64,000 nt of DNA from Enchytraeus crypticus (GCA_905160935.1 CAJHZI010000202.1:339501-403500), one strand, 5' to 3'. Positions 22,211 to 34,335 are shown, numbered from the stretch's first letter. Translations and numbers: made by a program. Notes: a model not told the origin generated them from the letters alone.

Positions 22211-22829
22211 TAACAAGCAAGGCTCCTGTTATAGGCGGCTCTGTGATATGTTGAACCCGTAGCCTCCTGGCTTATCAAGCAAGTATGCTACAATCTCGGC
22301 TGTCCAATCAGTAACAGTGGACTCTCAAATCAGAGCGGTATAGCTGTTCCTCAAAGAGTGAAACAATAACAATTTGTCCAACTTACGCACCGGTTGTGTA
22401 AGGTTAGTTAAAGGTAGAAAGACGTCCTTGAGAATCCTACGTACTTTTCCGTAAATATACTGTAGAATCCTAAATCTATCTTAATTAATCTAACTAAATC
22501 TATATTAATTAATTATGAATTGAACAATTAATAATTAGTTGTTTTTAAGAATCCTACAGATTACTCTGTAATTTAGAATCCTAAATCACTCCTAATTAAG
22601 CATTAATTGAATAATTAATTAGTAATTAATTACGAGAATCCTAGAGACTATTGAGTAATACAAAATCTTAAATCTCTCATTATTTATTATGAATTAATTA
22701 ATTATGACTTTATTAATTATGAGTTAACTGTAACAGAGATGATCAGAGCAACAATGAACAGAGACATATGGAGTGATATGACCATGAACGCCCAGGCTTG
22801 GAACAGGCACGGCACTTAGAGAAAAAGAA
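22211..22829. repeat. diverged tandem units of about 95 bp
   Basis: From about 22430 the phrase AGAATCCTA-AGA-T-ACT-GTAAT followed by AATCCTAAATCTCTC and TTAATTAATTA repeats at 22432, 22547 and 22635, and again just after the 30-bp array at 23244. The perfect array is therefore an expansion inside a larger repeated unit. Confidence 0.65.
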
Positions 22830-22830
22830 G

Positions 22831-23243
22831 AATTATGAGTTAATTAATTATTATTTTATTAATTATGAGTTAATTAATTATTATTTTATTAATTATGAGT
22901 TAATTAATTATTATTTTATTAATTATGAGTTAATTAATTATTATTTTATTAATTATGAGTTAATTAATTATTATTTTATTAATTATGAGTTAATTAATTA
23001 TTATTTTATTAATTATGAGTTAATTAATTATTATTTTATTAATTATGAGTTAATTAATTATTATTTTATTAATTATGAGTTAATTAATTATTATTTTATT
23101 AATTATGAGTTAATTAATTATTATTTTATTAATTATGAGTTAATTAATTATTATTTTATTAATTATGAGTTAATTAATTATTATTTTATTAATTATGAGT
23201 TAATTAATTATTATTTTATTAATTATGAGTTAATTAATTATTA
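22831..23243. repeat. 30-bp satellite, about 14 near-perfect copies
   Basis: Unit AATTATGAGTTAATTAATTA plus TTATTTTATT, essentially identical in every copy. The period is a multiple of 3, so a 148-codon frame with a repeated YELINYYFIN peptide results. No support for expression. Confidence 0.97.
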
Positions 23244-23346
23244 GAATCCTACAGATTATTCAGTAATATAAAATCCTAAATCTCTCTTAATTAATTAGCC
23301 AGTGCGATTAATACGAGAATCCATTTCATTTAGATTTCATATGGAA

Positions 23347-23513
23347 CGAATCCAGGTGAAATGAATCCAGGTGAAATGAATCCAGGTGAAACGAATCCAG
23401 GTGAAATGAATCCAGGTGGAATGAATCCAGGTGAAACGAATCCAGGTGAAATGAATCCAGGTGGAATGAATCCAGGTGAAATGAATCCAGGTGGAATGAA
23501 TCCAGGTGAAATG
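23347..23513. repeat. 15-bp minisatellite, 11 copies
   Basis: Unit GAATCCAGGTGAAAT with A/G and T/C variants. Translates as MNPGE/MNPGG repeats. No start context or splice support, so treated as non-coding. Confidence 0.93.
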
Positions 23514-23639
23514 CGTCAACACGGTATGATTCGAAAATGTTTTAAGGTGACATTTTCTTGTGAAATCAATAAGGTAAATAAAGCCTTGATCTCGAAGTTC
23601 TAATAGCTCCTTCGTCTAATACGGTCTGGGGGGAGGAAC

Positions 23640-24120
23640 CCTGAAATCAATCAATCGATCAATCAATCAATCGATCGACCGATCAATTATACAAATTATA
23701 TTAAATCAATCATTCAATCAATCGATCGATCTATTTGACAATCAATCAGTCTAGCAATCAGAAAATCGATCAACCAATCTGTCAGTCAATCGATCAATCA
23801 GTTCATCAAACAATCAATTTAAAAATATTTTGTTCAAATTAATTCAAAATCAATATTTCAAAATCACTAGTCAAAATTGCAATTATCCAGTTAAGCAATC
23901 GAATTAATTAAAGGCAGAAATATTTTGCAGAAATTATAAAAATAGATACGCGAAACCCAATAGAGAAACACAGCGCACATAAATCTTAAAATATTTTAGA
24001 GCTATGGGGCTAATATTGATCATCAATATTGTTAAGCAATCCAGGCTAATACTGATCATCAATATTGTTATCAATCAATCTAATATGATAACTAATATGT
24101 TATGCTTTCCAGTATAAATA
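23640..24120. repeat. degenerate (ATCA)n and a 38-bp direct repeat
   Basis: CAAT/CGAT repeats at 23645-23830. At 24010-24070 GGCTAATATTGATCATCAAT recurs as GGCTAATACTGATCATCAAT, each with an internal palindrome. Confidence 0.7.
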
Positions 24121-24461
24121 TGCAGGTTCACATCATGGTTAACTAAACAAAGCAATGGACCCGATTTCTCTGGAGTGGTTCAAGCGTAATTCTGTCTTTG
24201 AAAGACCGTTTAATATCGTTTATCATAACTAATTAGAAAAACTAAAAGTAAATTTACAAATACGTTTTAATATATAAAGCATACATTTAAACTTATGTGC
24301 CGGCAATTTTCCTCACGGTTTTGTAAAAAATCAAATGAACTAGTATAAATACTAGTAAAATAAAATATAGGCTGCAGCTGAAGAGCAAAAAGAAAAGAAT
24401 TTTTTGAGAAGATCTCTTATGCTGGTGTTGTTGTCATTGTTGTTGTTGTTGTTGGTTTTTG
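24121..24461. other. no gene recognised
   Basis: AT-rich. Could hold a 3' exon or UTR of the cystine-knot gene on the minus strand, but nothing is recognisable. Confidence 0.35.
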
Positions 24462-24598
24462 TGGCTGGAGCCAGTGGCGAAGTCGGTAAGATACTCGACC
24501 GCGTAACAGTATGTGCGGGGTTCAAATCCTTGGCTCGCCCGTCATTGACATCGCTTTCGAGTGAAGAAACTGACGATAACCTTAGCCTTACCAGCTTT
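24462..24598 (+). mobile_element. SINE-1 copy
   Basis: One of the best copies: GGCTGGAGCCAGTGGCGAAG, TCGGTAAGATACTCGACCGC, GGGGTTCAAATCC, CCGTCATTGACATCGCTTTC, then GAAACTGACGATAACC. Confidence 0.9.
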
Positions 24599-24666
24599 AT
24601 TTTTTTGTTGGTGGTGGTGTTATTGTAGTTGTTGTTGTTGTTGTTGTTGAGAGAGGAAGGATATAC

Positions 24667-24843
24667 CATCTCTTGTTGTTCAGCTCATAGTCGGATGTTT
24701 TGCGGACGCAGGTGCCCGGGTAGGGGTCCTGTTTGTATCTGTAGTCACACACGAAGTTCGTCTGACAGCAGATGTCGTACACGTGGTAGTTAGCGTTCTC
24801 AGAGCCCTCGTAACAACCCTGCCCTGCGTCCTTACACATCTTA
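24667..24843 (-). CDS. cystine-knot-type secreted peptide, cysteine-rich exon
   Basis: Seen: the minus-strand frame has six cysteines in the order C-x6-C-x15-CC-x5-C-x11-C (MCKDAGQGC, then DICCQTNFVC, then GTC), the spacing class of inhibitor-cystine-knot peptides. An acceptor (GTCTCTAG) precedes it at 24844. A possible donor is GATG|GTATAT at 24666; without it the frame runs on into an AAC/GTT repeat and stops near 24597. Known: such peptides are secreted, disulphide-rich and serve many roles (channel ligands, protease inhibitors, defence peptides). Inference: the likely signal-peptide exon is at 26465-26525, but that exon ends in phase 1 while this one needs two bases before AAG, so another exon probably lies between. 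The function is unknown and I do not claim toxicity. Base composition (GC-rich, balanced) contrasts with its surroundings. Confidence 0.7.
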
Positions 24844-25085
24844 CTAGAGACAACAACAACAACACGATATAACAACAACATGAGACAACAACAACAACAC
24901 GATACAACAACACTATACTACAACCCTGCCCTGCGTCCTTACACACCTTACTAGAGACACCAACAACAACATGATATAACAACAACAACACGATATAACA
25001 ACAACATGAGACAACAACAACAACAACAACAAAACGATACAACAACCCTGCCCTGCGTCTTTGCACATCTTACTAGAAACAACAA
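24816..25085 (-). repeat. tandem triplication of acceptor plus exon start in (AAC)n
   Basis: The segment spanning CTCTAGTAAG and TGTAAGGACGCAGGGCAGGG occurs three times on the minus strand, with acceptors near 24844, 24951 and 25073, separated by (CAA)n with ACACGATA units. Spacings are about 107 and 122 bp. Only the first copy continues into the full cysteine-rich exon; the other two stop after the GQGC codons. Confidence 0.9.
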
Positions 25086-25141
25086 CAATAACACGATACA
25101 GCACAATAACGCGATACAACAATATTACTAATATTATATAA

Positions 25142-25179
<38 letters not shown>

Positions 25180-25555
25180 CAAATTAAATGTTCTTCTTCT
25201 GCTGGAACCTGTCACACGCTTATTACTATTATTATTGTTATTATAATTATAATTATTTTATTTTATTTTCTTTGTATTAATATCCCGGTGTAAAGAACCT
25301 GGGGTTTGATAAAAACGATTCAAGCAATACGTGCTGAATCGCCGCCCGGCTACTCGAGGCTTTATTATTATTATTATTATCATTATTACTATTACTATTG
25401 TTACTACTATTACTATTATCATTGATATTTCACAGTGTCATGTTCTGAGGGGATGATTTACTGAGTGAGGTAATTAAAGGAAGACTAAGACTCTAGCTTT
25501 GACGAGTCTGGGATTTTCTATTCATTTCCCAAATGGCAATGCCTAATCCACAACA
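25086..25555. repeat. (TTA)n blocks and a GTGTAAAGAACC element
   Basis: (TTA)n at 25143-25178 and 25362-25420. CCGGTGTAAAGAACCTGGGG at 25284-25303 is the same motif that forms the arms of the inverted-repeat element at 32.4-33.5 kb. Confidence 0.75.
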
Positions 25556-25559
25556 GTCT

Positions 25560-25775
25560 ATCTCGCTCTCAGTGCACTGCCTATTGGCAGGTCCATGGCA
25601 TATTACTCCTTAACATATTTCTATCTTATGCCTTTCTCTTCATATCATTATATGAATCATCATCTCAAGTCTCGGTCTTCCTCTAATTTTCCCTTTTTCC
25701 ATTCTTCCACCAATTACCTCTTTTAGTAAACTATTCCCTCTCAGAACATAATCTATCAAATAAAATGGCGTACAA
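25560..25775 (-). mobile_element. LINE tail fragment
   Basis: GTGCACTGCCTATTGGCAGG, TCCATGGCATATTACTCC and a decayed post-RT body (minus strand AGAGGTAATTGGTGGAAG). Same family as 19650. Confidence 0.7.
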
Positions 25776-26059
25776 CTATAAATTCGTAGCCTATAATTTA
25801 GAAATAAGATTAGGTGTCAGGCTTTGAATTCACTTACCCAGGATTATACTCTGCATCTGACTGCATGGCTACAATAGAACAACAACAACATGAACTTTTC
25901 ACTAATGAATAAATAAATCAATCAATTACAATGATTAATTTCATCGGTTAATTAATAAATCAACCCAATAACAATTTAAAACTGTACAAAAATGTTCATT
26001 ATCACTTTTGAGCTAAGAGCGAAACCAAGTTAGTCCATACAATAAAAAACTTCAATTAG

Positions 26060-26260
26060 AGCGCTGTTAATCCCTCTTCGGGGTCGACACGGAGGGGACT
26101 AGACAGGAAATGAAACATTAAGGTCGGCTATCCATCGGCCTGACACCACCAAGTGTACACGACTAGGTTTTTATTCGACTCTCGCGAAGAGAAAAACCCA
26201 CGTCGCTACGCAGTCTCGAACCCGCGACCTCTCGTTCAAGAGGCGAGCTTGACCACTGGG
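26060..26260 (-). mobile_element. tRNA-like SINE, intact counterpart of 8530-9050
   Basis: GGCCTGACACCACCAAGTGT, ACACGACTAGG, TTTTTATTCGACTCTCGCGA, then on the minus strand GCGGGTTCGAGACTGCG (box B). There is no AT block, so it shows the state before expansion in the other copy. Confidence 0.8.
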
Positions 26261-26261
26261 G

Positions 26262-26332
26262 CAGAGAGAACAAATGCTTGTTTAAGGCCCATTTCCTCCT
26301 TCCTCTCCATGGTTATTAGTAATCGTTGCCCT
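26262..26332 (-). mobile_element. tail of the 5S-derived SINE
   Basis: Minus strand: GCAACGATTACTAATAACCA, then GGAGAGGAAGGAGG and AAATGGGCCTTAAAC. This is the non-5S tail seen at 4600-4660 and 50240-50295, joined directly to the preceding SINE. Confidence 0.7.
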
Positions 26333-26464
26333 TCGAAGAAATAATGAAAGTAACTAAAGAATAATGAACTTATAATGAAGTTACTAAAATTGTTATAATT
26401 AAAACTCAATAATTATAATTAATAAGTTATCATTTAATTATTGATTGATTAGCGAGATACTTAC

Positions 26465-26525
26465 GACACAGTGCGACAAGGATAGATACAACGAGGAGTA
26501 TGGAGAGAGACTGCCAAGCGACCAT
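26465..26525 (-). CDS. signal-peptide exon, probably of the cystine-knot gene
   Basis: An ATG at 26525 begins MVAWQSLSILLVVSILVALC, a classic short hydrophobic secretory signal, and ends exactly at a strong donor (C|GTAAGTATCT, GT at 26464-26463). The coding length is 61 nt, phase 1. It lies 1.6 kb upstream of the cysteine-rich exon on the same strand. Signal peptide and mature region on separate exons is common for such genes. The phases do not join directly, so an unseen middle exon (propeptide) is inferred, or the two belong to different genes. Confidence 0.55.
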
Positions 26526-26639
26526 TTTGTCGAGTCTTATAATGCGCTGATATGATAAACGCTGAGGTAACAATAAGTCAATGCTTAGATCAACTCTACA
26601 CGGCTTGTATAGACTTTACCTCAGTTAGCTTGAAAAACA

Positions 26640-27085
26640 GCATATAATAGTATGCACTATGAAATATATCACATAATCGTATACACTGTGAAATATATCT
26701 GCTAAATTTATATAATATGAAATACATCACATAATCTTATGAATTATGAAATACATCACAAAATCTTATAATACTATGAAATACATCACAATCTTGTATA
26801 CTATGAAACATCATACTCTTAGGTATTATGAAATACATCGTAAACTTATTCAATATAAAATACTGTATTTCATATTGAATAAGTTTATAATGTATTTCAT
26901 GCTACACAATATTATATGATGTATTTAAATACATCATATAATATTGTGTAGCATGAAATACATTATAAACTTATTAAATATGAAATGCAGTATACAAAGA
27001 TTATGCAAAATGAAATGCATCATAATCTTATACAATGTGAAATACATCTTATACTCCTATGTAATATGAACTAAGCCTACATCAT
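26640..27085. repeat. degenerate ATGAAATACATCACATAATC repeats with large palindrome
   Basis: Units of about 30-40 bp (TATGAAATACATCA, TAATCTTATA) in both orientations. The centre is a long palindrome: arms 26860-26926 and 26927-26993 match with two mismatches and no spacer. A nested one lies at 26832-26886. Confidence 0.9.
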
Positions 27086-27119
27086 ATTGCCTAATCTTAT
27101 GTAGGCCTAGTGATAAATG

Positions 27120-27205
27120 CATCAATCAATCAATCAATCAATCAATAAGAATACGAATTTAACGTCCAATTCCTCGCCCTAATTCAATGTCAGGGACGTC
27201 GCAGT
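27120..27205 (+). mobile_element. (CAAT)n joined to TTAACGTCC SINE fragment
   Basis: (CAAT)n runs into GAATTTAACGTCCAATTCCT and TTCAATGTCAGGGACGTC, the same junction as at 12680 and 52410. Confidence 0.7.
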
Positions 27206-27912
<707 letters not shown>

Positions 27913-28139
27913 AAGAATTGTAATAGAGCAGTGATATAATGAATTGTAAACGTTACTACCTTTACCTATATTATATAAAGTAAGAAATCAGCATGTAGCT
28001 TAAACGCATTCCAATGCAAGTTCCATTTGCTTTCTTCACATAGGCTATATGCGTTAGCCGGAAGCTAAATGGAATAGAGTTGACGGTTGACTCTTTTGTA
28101 AGAATTTCGCGTATCCAACACGGAAGCAAAACTGTAACT

Positions 28140-28318
28140 GTACGTTAGGCCTATAGGCCTATAATTATAGAAATCAGTAGGTGAGACCTATAGGACTATA
28201 ATTATAGCAATCAGTCGGTTAGACCTATAGGCCTATAACTGTAGAAATCAGTCGGTTAGGCCCATAGGCCTATAGCTATAGCAATCAGTCGGTTAGGCCT
28301 ATAGGCCTATTGACCTAT
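28140..28318. repeat. 37-bp minisatellite, about 4.5 copies
   Basis: Unit AGGCCTATAATTATAGAAAT plus CAGTCGGTTAGACCTAT, moderately diverged. Confidence 0.88.
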
Positions 28319-28469
28319 ACGACAAGCATAAGAGCGACATTGATCGGATTAAAGTCCATAATTCTTCATCCAAAGCCACTCCAGTACTCACCTCGAGATG
28401 CCTCATATCATCCTCCGGGGAGGCTATGAAAGCTAAATTGTTGTTACGTAATACTACCTATCTAGATAG

Positions 28470-28488
28470 TACTAGATATAATATATAT

Positions 28489-28536
<48 letters not shown>

Positions 28537-28800
28537 TAGATAGATTAGTGGTACTAATGGGACTAGTGATACTAGATAGTAATAATACTGTTAGTACTAT
28601 TACTAGTATCACTAAATAGTATTAGATAGTACTAGATAGTATTACTAGATAGCATAGATAGTACTAGATAGTACTACTAGATAGCATAGATAGTACTAGA
28701 TAGTACTACTAGATAGCATAGATAGTACTAGATAGTACTACTAGATAGCATAGATAGTACTAGATAGTACTACTAGATAGCATAGATAGCACTAGTTTTG
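28470..28800. repeat. (AT)n then 32-bp minisatellite
   Basis: (AT)n at 28478-28535. A 32-bp unit, AGATAGTACTACTAGATAGC plus ATAGATAGTACT, follows at 28635-28795, about five copies, preceded by looser ACTAGATAGTA units. Confidence 0.9.
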
Positions 28801-28971
28801 ATACCTGCCCCTGTACAGCAGCACTGACTACTCTTAGTTGGTAAAACTGGCAGCAAATCTGTTCACGGTTTATTACGCTATATAATCTACATGCACATGT
28901 AGGTGCAGTCAAATGAGGGTTAGGGGTTCGGTGCAAGCCCTTATCTGTGTTAAACAAGATTGATAAAATGG

Positions 28972-29106
28972 CAGGAGCCAGTGGCGATGTCGATAAGATA
29001 CTCGACCGCGGATCAGTATGTGCGGGGTTAAAATCCTGGGCTTGCCCGTCATTGACATCGCTTTCGAGTGAGGAAACTGACACTAACCTTAGCTTTATCA
29101 GCTTTT
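28972..29106 (+). mobile_element. SINE-1 copy
   Basis: GGAGCCAGTGGCGATGTCGA, GATACTCGACCGCGGATCAG, GCGGGGTTAAAATCC (one change in box B), then GAGGAAACTGACACTAACC. Confidence 0.88.
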
Positions 29107-29219
29107 AAGATACAACCGTTGTTGGTTTCACGGGTGTAGATATTAAGTTATATGTGAAGTTACTGAACAAATATGTGAATAGAATTATGAGCAGAAATAT
29201 GCATACTAAGCATATTGCT

Positions 29220-29255
<36 letters not shown>

Positions 29256-29337
29256 GAAGAGAAATTCTAGAGAGAGAATTAATTAAATTAATTGGCAGGG
29301 ATTAATTGAATAACATAGCTTGTTTAAACCGTTAGGC
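29107..29337. repeat. short (GA)n, flanks unassigned
   Basis: (GA)n at 29224-29253. No gene. Confidence 0.7.
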
Positions 29338-29515
29338 TATTTAGTCCATTTTCCGTGTAACCAGTCCAGTGAATGTCCGAGATTTTACTCTCTGATCAGC
29401 GCGGTTGGGATTCGAACCCACGAGAGATCAATTCACCTCAGGATCTGTCATTTAAAACTTCACGACGGCACCTAACCCCTCTAACCATTGCGCTATTGAG
29501 ACATTCGTTATTGAT
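29338..29515 (-). mobile_element. tRNA-derived SINE (GCGCAATGG family)
   Basis: Minus strand: ATAGCGCAATGGTTAGAGGG (box A), CGTGGGTTCGAATCCCAACC (box B), then GCGCTGATCAGAGAGTAAAA, TCTCGGACATTCACTGGAC and TACACGGAAAATGGAC. A canonical Pol III promoter pair within a non-tRNA body. Confidence 0.88.
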
Positions 29516-30297
29516 ACACAAAGCTGCAATTGAAACTTGTGAATTTCCAGCCAATATACTCTACTAATACAATATATTCCAACTAATTATCCAACCAATT
29601 ATTAACTTATTAATATTTTCAACTATTTCAACTCCACACTCCCCTAGCTCCCCCCAATATTTCTAAAGTTGAGCCCACGTCACGCACTCGTCCCACACTC
29701 TCTCCACACGGCAGAGCCCAGGCTGTCAAGGCACAAAAAGCTTATTGCATGAAGTGTTGCATGAAGTGTTGTAACAGTTCTTTAACTTCCCTGCTAAACT
29801 TCTTTGTTGTCACACGTTACGCAGAGCAGAGGTTCCAAGTGGCGAAAAGTTGGGTTAAGTTTATGGGGGTAGAGAGAACTTGCGGTTAGATGGTCACTTA
29901 TTTGGACAGAATTATTTGCATAATCGCGGGATCTTGTTTACATCATCGCAGGAATTAGTAATAAACTTTGTAATCTATCCCTAACCCTTGCGCCTACCCT
30001 TTACCCTAAGCATATTCCTAAGAAACTAATAAAATTTAGTAAAACTTCAACGAATAAAAAGTGATTCAAAACTAAAGCCCGCGATGATGCAAATAGTTCT
30101 GTCAAAAGAAGTGACCATCTAGTCGCTGCTGTTTCTCAATCTCTTCTCACATTCTACCTGCCTCACAGAAAACATCGTCGTGTCTTAGGTTTATATCAGA
30201 GTCCCTTACTGGCATTTATTTAATCCTCTCGTCGCATGTCTGGGTCAATTTTCATGCGATCACGTTTTCAGCCTCTATCGGTCAGTTTATTGACTAC
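29516..30297. other. no gene recognised
   Basis: No exon found. TGCATGAAGTGTT is repeated in tandem near 29746-29771. ATAATCGCGGG and its near-inverse CCCGCGATGAT lie 150 bp apart (29930, 30080), with GAATTATTTGCAT and ATGCAAATAGTTC beside them, so 29905-30115 is a weak inverted repeat. Confidence 0.45.
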
Positions 30298-30299
30298 AT

Positions 30300-31104
30300 A
30301 TCAGGGTGAATAGCACCGAGTAGATAGCATCGGGTGAATAGCACCGAGTAGATAGCACCGGGTGAATAGCACCGAGTAGATAGCACCGGGTGAATAGCAC
30401 CGGGTGAATAGCACCGAGTAGATAGCACCGGGTGAATAGCACCGGGTGAATAGCACCGAGTAGATAGCACCGGGTGAATAGCACCGGGTGAATAGCACCG
30501 AGTAGATAGCACCGGGTGAATAGCACCGAGTGCATAGCACCGAGTGCATAGCACCGAGTAGATAGCACCGAGTGAATAGCACCGGGTGAATAGCACCGAG
30601 TAGATAGCACCGGGTGAATAGCACCGAGTAGATAGCACCGGGTAGATAGCACCGGTAGATAGCACCGGGTGAATAGCACCGGGTGAATAGCACCGAGTAG
30701 ATAGCACCGGGTGAATAGCACCGGGTGAATAGCACCGAGTAGATAGCACCGGGTGAATAGCACCGGGTGAATAGCACCGAATAGATAGCACCGGGTGAAT
30801 AGCACCGAGTGCATAGCACCGAGTAGATAGCACCGAGTGAATAGCACCGGGTGAATAGCACCGAGTAGATAGCACCGGGTGAATAGCACCGAGTAGATAG
30901 CACCGGGTAGATAGCACCGGTAGATAGCACCGGGTGAATAGCACCGGGTGAATAGCACCGAGTAGATAGCACCGGGTGAATAGCACCGGGTGAATAACAC
31001 CGAGTAGATAGCACCGGGTGAATAGCACCGGGTGAATAGCACCGAGTAGATAGCACCGGGTGAATAGCACCGGGTGAATAGCACCGAGTAGATAGCACCG
31101 GGTG
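30300..31104. repeat. 14-bp minisatellite, about 57 units
   Basis: Alternating GAATAGCACCGGGT, GAATAGCACCGAGT and AGATAGCACCGGGT units. As 14 is not a multiple of 3 and no unit yields a stop on the minus strand, all three minus frames stay open for 258-287 codons. A 13-bp variant (ACCGGTAGAT) occurs twice, 265 bp apart, showing a higher-order repeat. Confidence 0.97.
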
Positions 31105-31654
31105 GCCGGTATGGATTAGAATCCAAACCGGAGCGTAGCTGACAGTTCACTTGTAGTAAGAAACAGAGTCGGATTTTATCAATGCCTGGTTATCTTACAC
31201 AGTAATTTATCTATTAATTGCTGCAAACAGTTTAAGAGTTCTAGATATTATTGTAGACGCCAGCAACACTCTAATGTTGACGTCCCTTACATTGCCTTAT
31301 GGCGAGGAACCGGACGTTTAATTCTTGTTGCTTGATTTTTGCTGTTATACTAATTTGAATGTTTTATGTTCCTGATTGTGGATTATTTAATCTTTCAATA
31401 ATAATGGCAATAGTGATAAAGAGGAATGTTATAATACGGCCTAGCAAGCTGACGACCCGGTGGACCTGTAACGTTATATCACGTTTATTTACGCCGTCAA
31501 GCTGTCAAGCCACCATGTATAGAGTGAGATCATCAGCCCGTAACCACCAACACCTCGTGTAGAGCTTTACGAGCAGGGAGCCCGCTACCAGGGGTGAGGG
31601 GCTCTATCCTAACATCTTGTCCCACTGTCTTCCGTTTCATGCGCAAAAAAGTGT
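31105..31654. other. no gene; one SINE fragment
   Basis: 31278-31325 is a minus-strand fragment (GCCTTATGGCGAGGAACCGG, ACGTTTAATTCTTG). The rest is unassigned. A 67-codon frame at 31359 resembles nothing known to me. Confidence 0.5.
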
Positions 31655-32350
31655 AGCCTAATGTACGTAGCCTAATGTATAGCCTAATGTACGGGGCCTA
31701 ACGTAGTAGCCTAATGTACGTAGCCTAATGTATAGCCTAATGTACGTAGCTTAACGTACGTAGCCTAATGTAGTAGCCTAATGTACGTAGCTTAACGTAC
31801 GTAGCCTAATGTACGTAGCTTAACGTAGTAGCCTAATGTACGTAGCTTAACGTACGTAGCCTAATGTACGTAGCTTAACGTAGTAGCCTAATGTACGTAG
31901 CTTAACGTACGTAGCCTAATGTACGTAGCCTAACGTAGTAGCCTAATGTACGTAGCTTAACGTACGTAGCCTAATGTAGTAGCCTAATGTACGTAGCTTA
32001 ACGTACGTAGCCTAATGTAGTAGCCTAATGTACGTAGCTTAACGTACGTAGCCTAATGTACGTAGCTTAACGTAGTAGCCTAATGTACGTAGCTTAACGT
32101 ACGTAGCCTAATGTACGTAGCCTAACGTAGTAGCCTAATGTACGTAGCTTAACGTACGTAGCCTAATGTAGTAGCCTAATGTACGTAGCTTAACGTACGT
32201 AGCCTAATGTACGTAGCTTAACGTAGTAGCCTAATGTACGTAGCTTAACGTACGTAGCCTAATGTACGTAGCTTAACGTAGTAGCCTAATGTACGTAGCT
32301 TAACGTACGTAGCCTAATGTACGGGGCCTAATGTAGTAGCTTAATGTACG
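31655..32350. repeat. 13/14-bp minisatellite, about 50 units
   Basis: Units GTAGCCTAATGTAC and GTAGCTTAACGTAC (14 bp), with 13-bp forms lacking the last C. The 14-bp and 13-bp forms alternate in repeated blocks, a higher-order pattern like that of the neighbouring array. Confidence 0.96.
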
Positions 32351-32359
32351 AAGCAAATC

Positions 32360-33520
<1,161 letters not shown>

Positions 33521-34094
33521 TCGAAACAATACGAATTCTCATATGGTTTTCCGCCAGTTTCATCAATATTTATTCTAGTAGATTATAAAAAGTCCCAGCT
33601 ACATGCTCAGTAGTTTACAAATATATTTGGTGAGCGTATCAAAATGCCAAAAAATATTAAAAGTAAAAATAAAATTACCGTTATTTTATATCACAGTCAC
33701 AGATGGATTGCGTGATGGAAAACAAAAACAGTTCGTAACTTCTGCCTGTAATGCTATAATAATGAAATATTCACTATGAAGCAATTAATATCGATAAGAA
33801 TTATAATACAGATACTATTAGATTAATCACTTTCATACGTGTAGCATTTATGAAATCCGAGATAGATTTCCTTTGTCTTACTCTTTAAATCGATAAATCC
33901 ATTTACATTAGGCCCCCTACATTGCATTTCACACATTTTGAAGGTATTTGTTCCACTAAAGACATCACAAGGTCTGTGTTAGGTAACTACATGGGGCTAC
34001 ATTTAATTATACAGCAGATGATGTTTCTAGATGCAGCACAAATCCATTAATCTTTCCATTATTTCTCCTCTCATACAATAATAAAAGTTAAATA
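33521..34094. other. no gene; short dispersed repeat
   Basis: TTATGAAATCCGAGATAG-TTTCCTTTG at 33849-33878 repeats 32645-32675 inside the fold-back element. Nothing else recognised. Confidence 0.45.
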
Positions 34095-34250
34095 ATAAAG
34101 GTTTAACGTCCGTTTCCTCATATAAGGATGATGTCAGGGACGTCCCACATCACGTGTCATCAAAAATCGATTCACCCCAAACGATCTGAAAGAAAGTGCT
34201 GAAGAGAAAGAAAAAGATCCTAAACGGTGCGGATCCGATGATTAAACAAC
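34095..34250 (+). mobile_element. SINE-like element, AACGTCCGTTTCCTCAT family
   Basis: GGTTTAACGTCCGTTTCCTC, AAGGATGATGTCAGGGACGT, then GTGCTGAAGAGAAAG and GATCCTAAACGG. The same layout is at 15725-15880. Its minus strand gives GACATCATCCTTATATGAGG-AAACGGACGTTAAACC. Confidence 0.7.
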
Positions 34251-34301
34251 AGTCAGGCAAGATGAAAAAAGTCTAGGGTTGGAAGAGATGTGCTTATGTA
34301 C

Positions 34302-34304
34302 CAG

Positions 34305-34335
<31 letters not shown>

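Noticed and set aside
22798..23244. 148-codon frame with YELINYYFIN repeats
   Set aside because: Generated by a 30-bp AT-rich satellite; period divisible by 3 keeps it open by chance.
23337..23603. MNPGE-repeat protein or its minus-strand TWIHF counterpart
   Set aside because: 15-bp minisatellite; no conserved context.
24404..24628. Frames containing GASGEVGKILDRGSVCAGFKS (also near 21557, 28760, 35672, 55180)
   Set aside because: The similar peptides are translations of SINE-1 copies, not a gene family.
30287..31150. Three long overlapping minus-strand frames (258-287 codons)
   Set aside because: All come from a 14-bp minisatellite without stops; peptide is a cyclic repeat with no start, splice or domain support.
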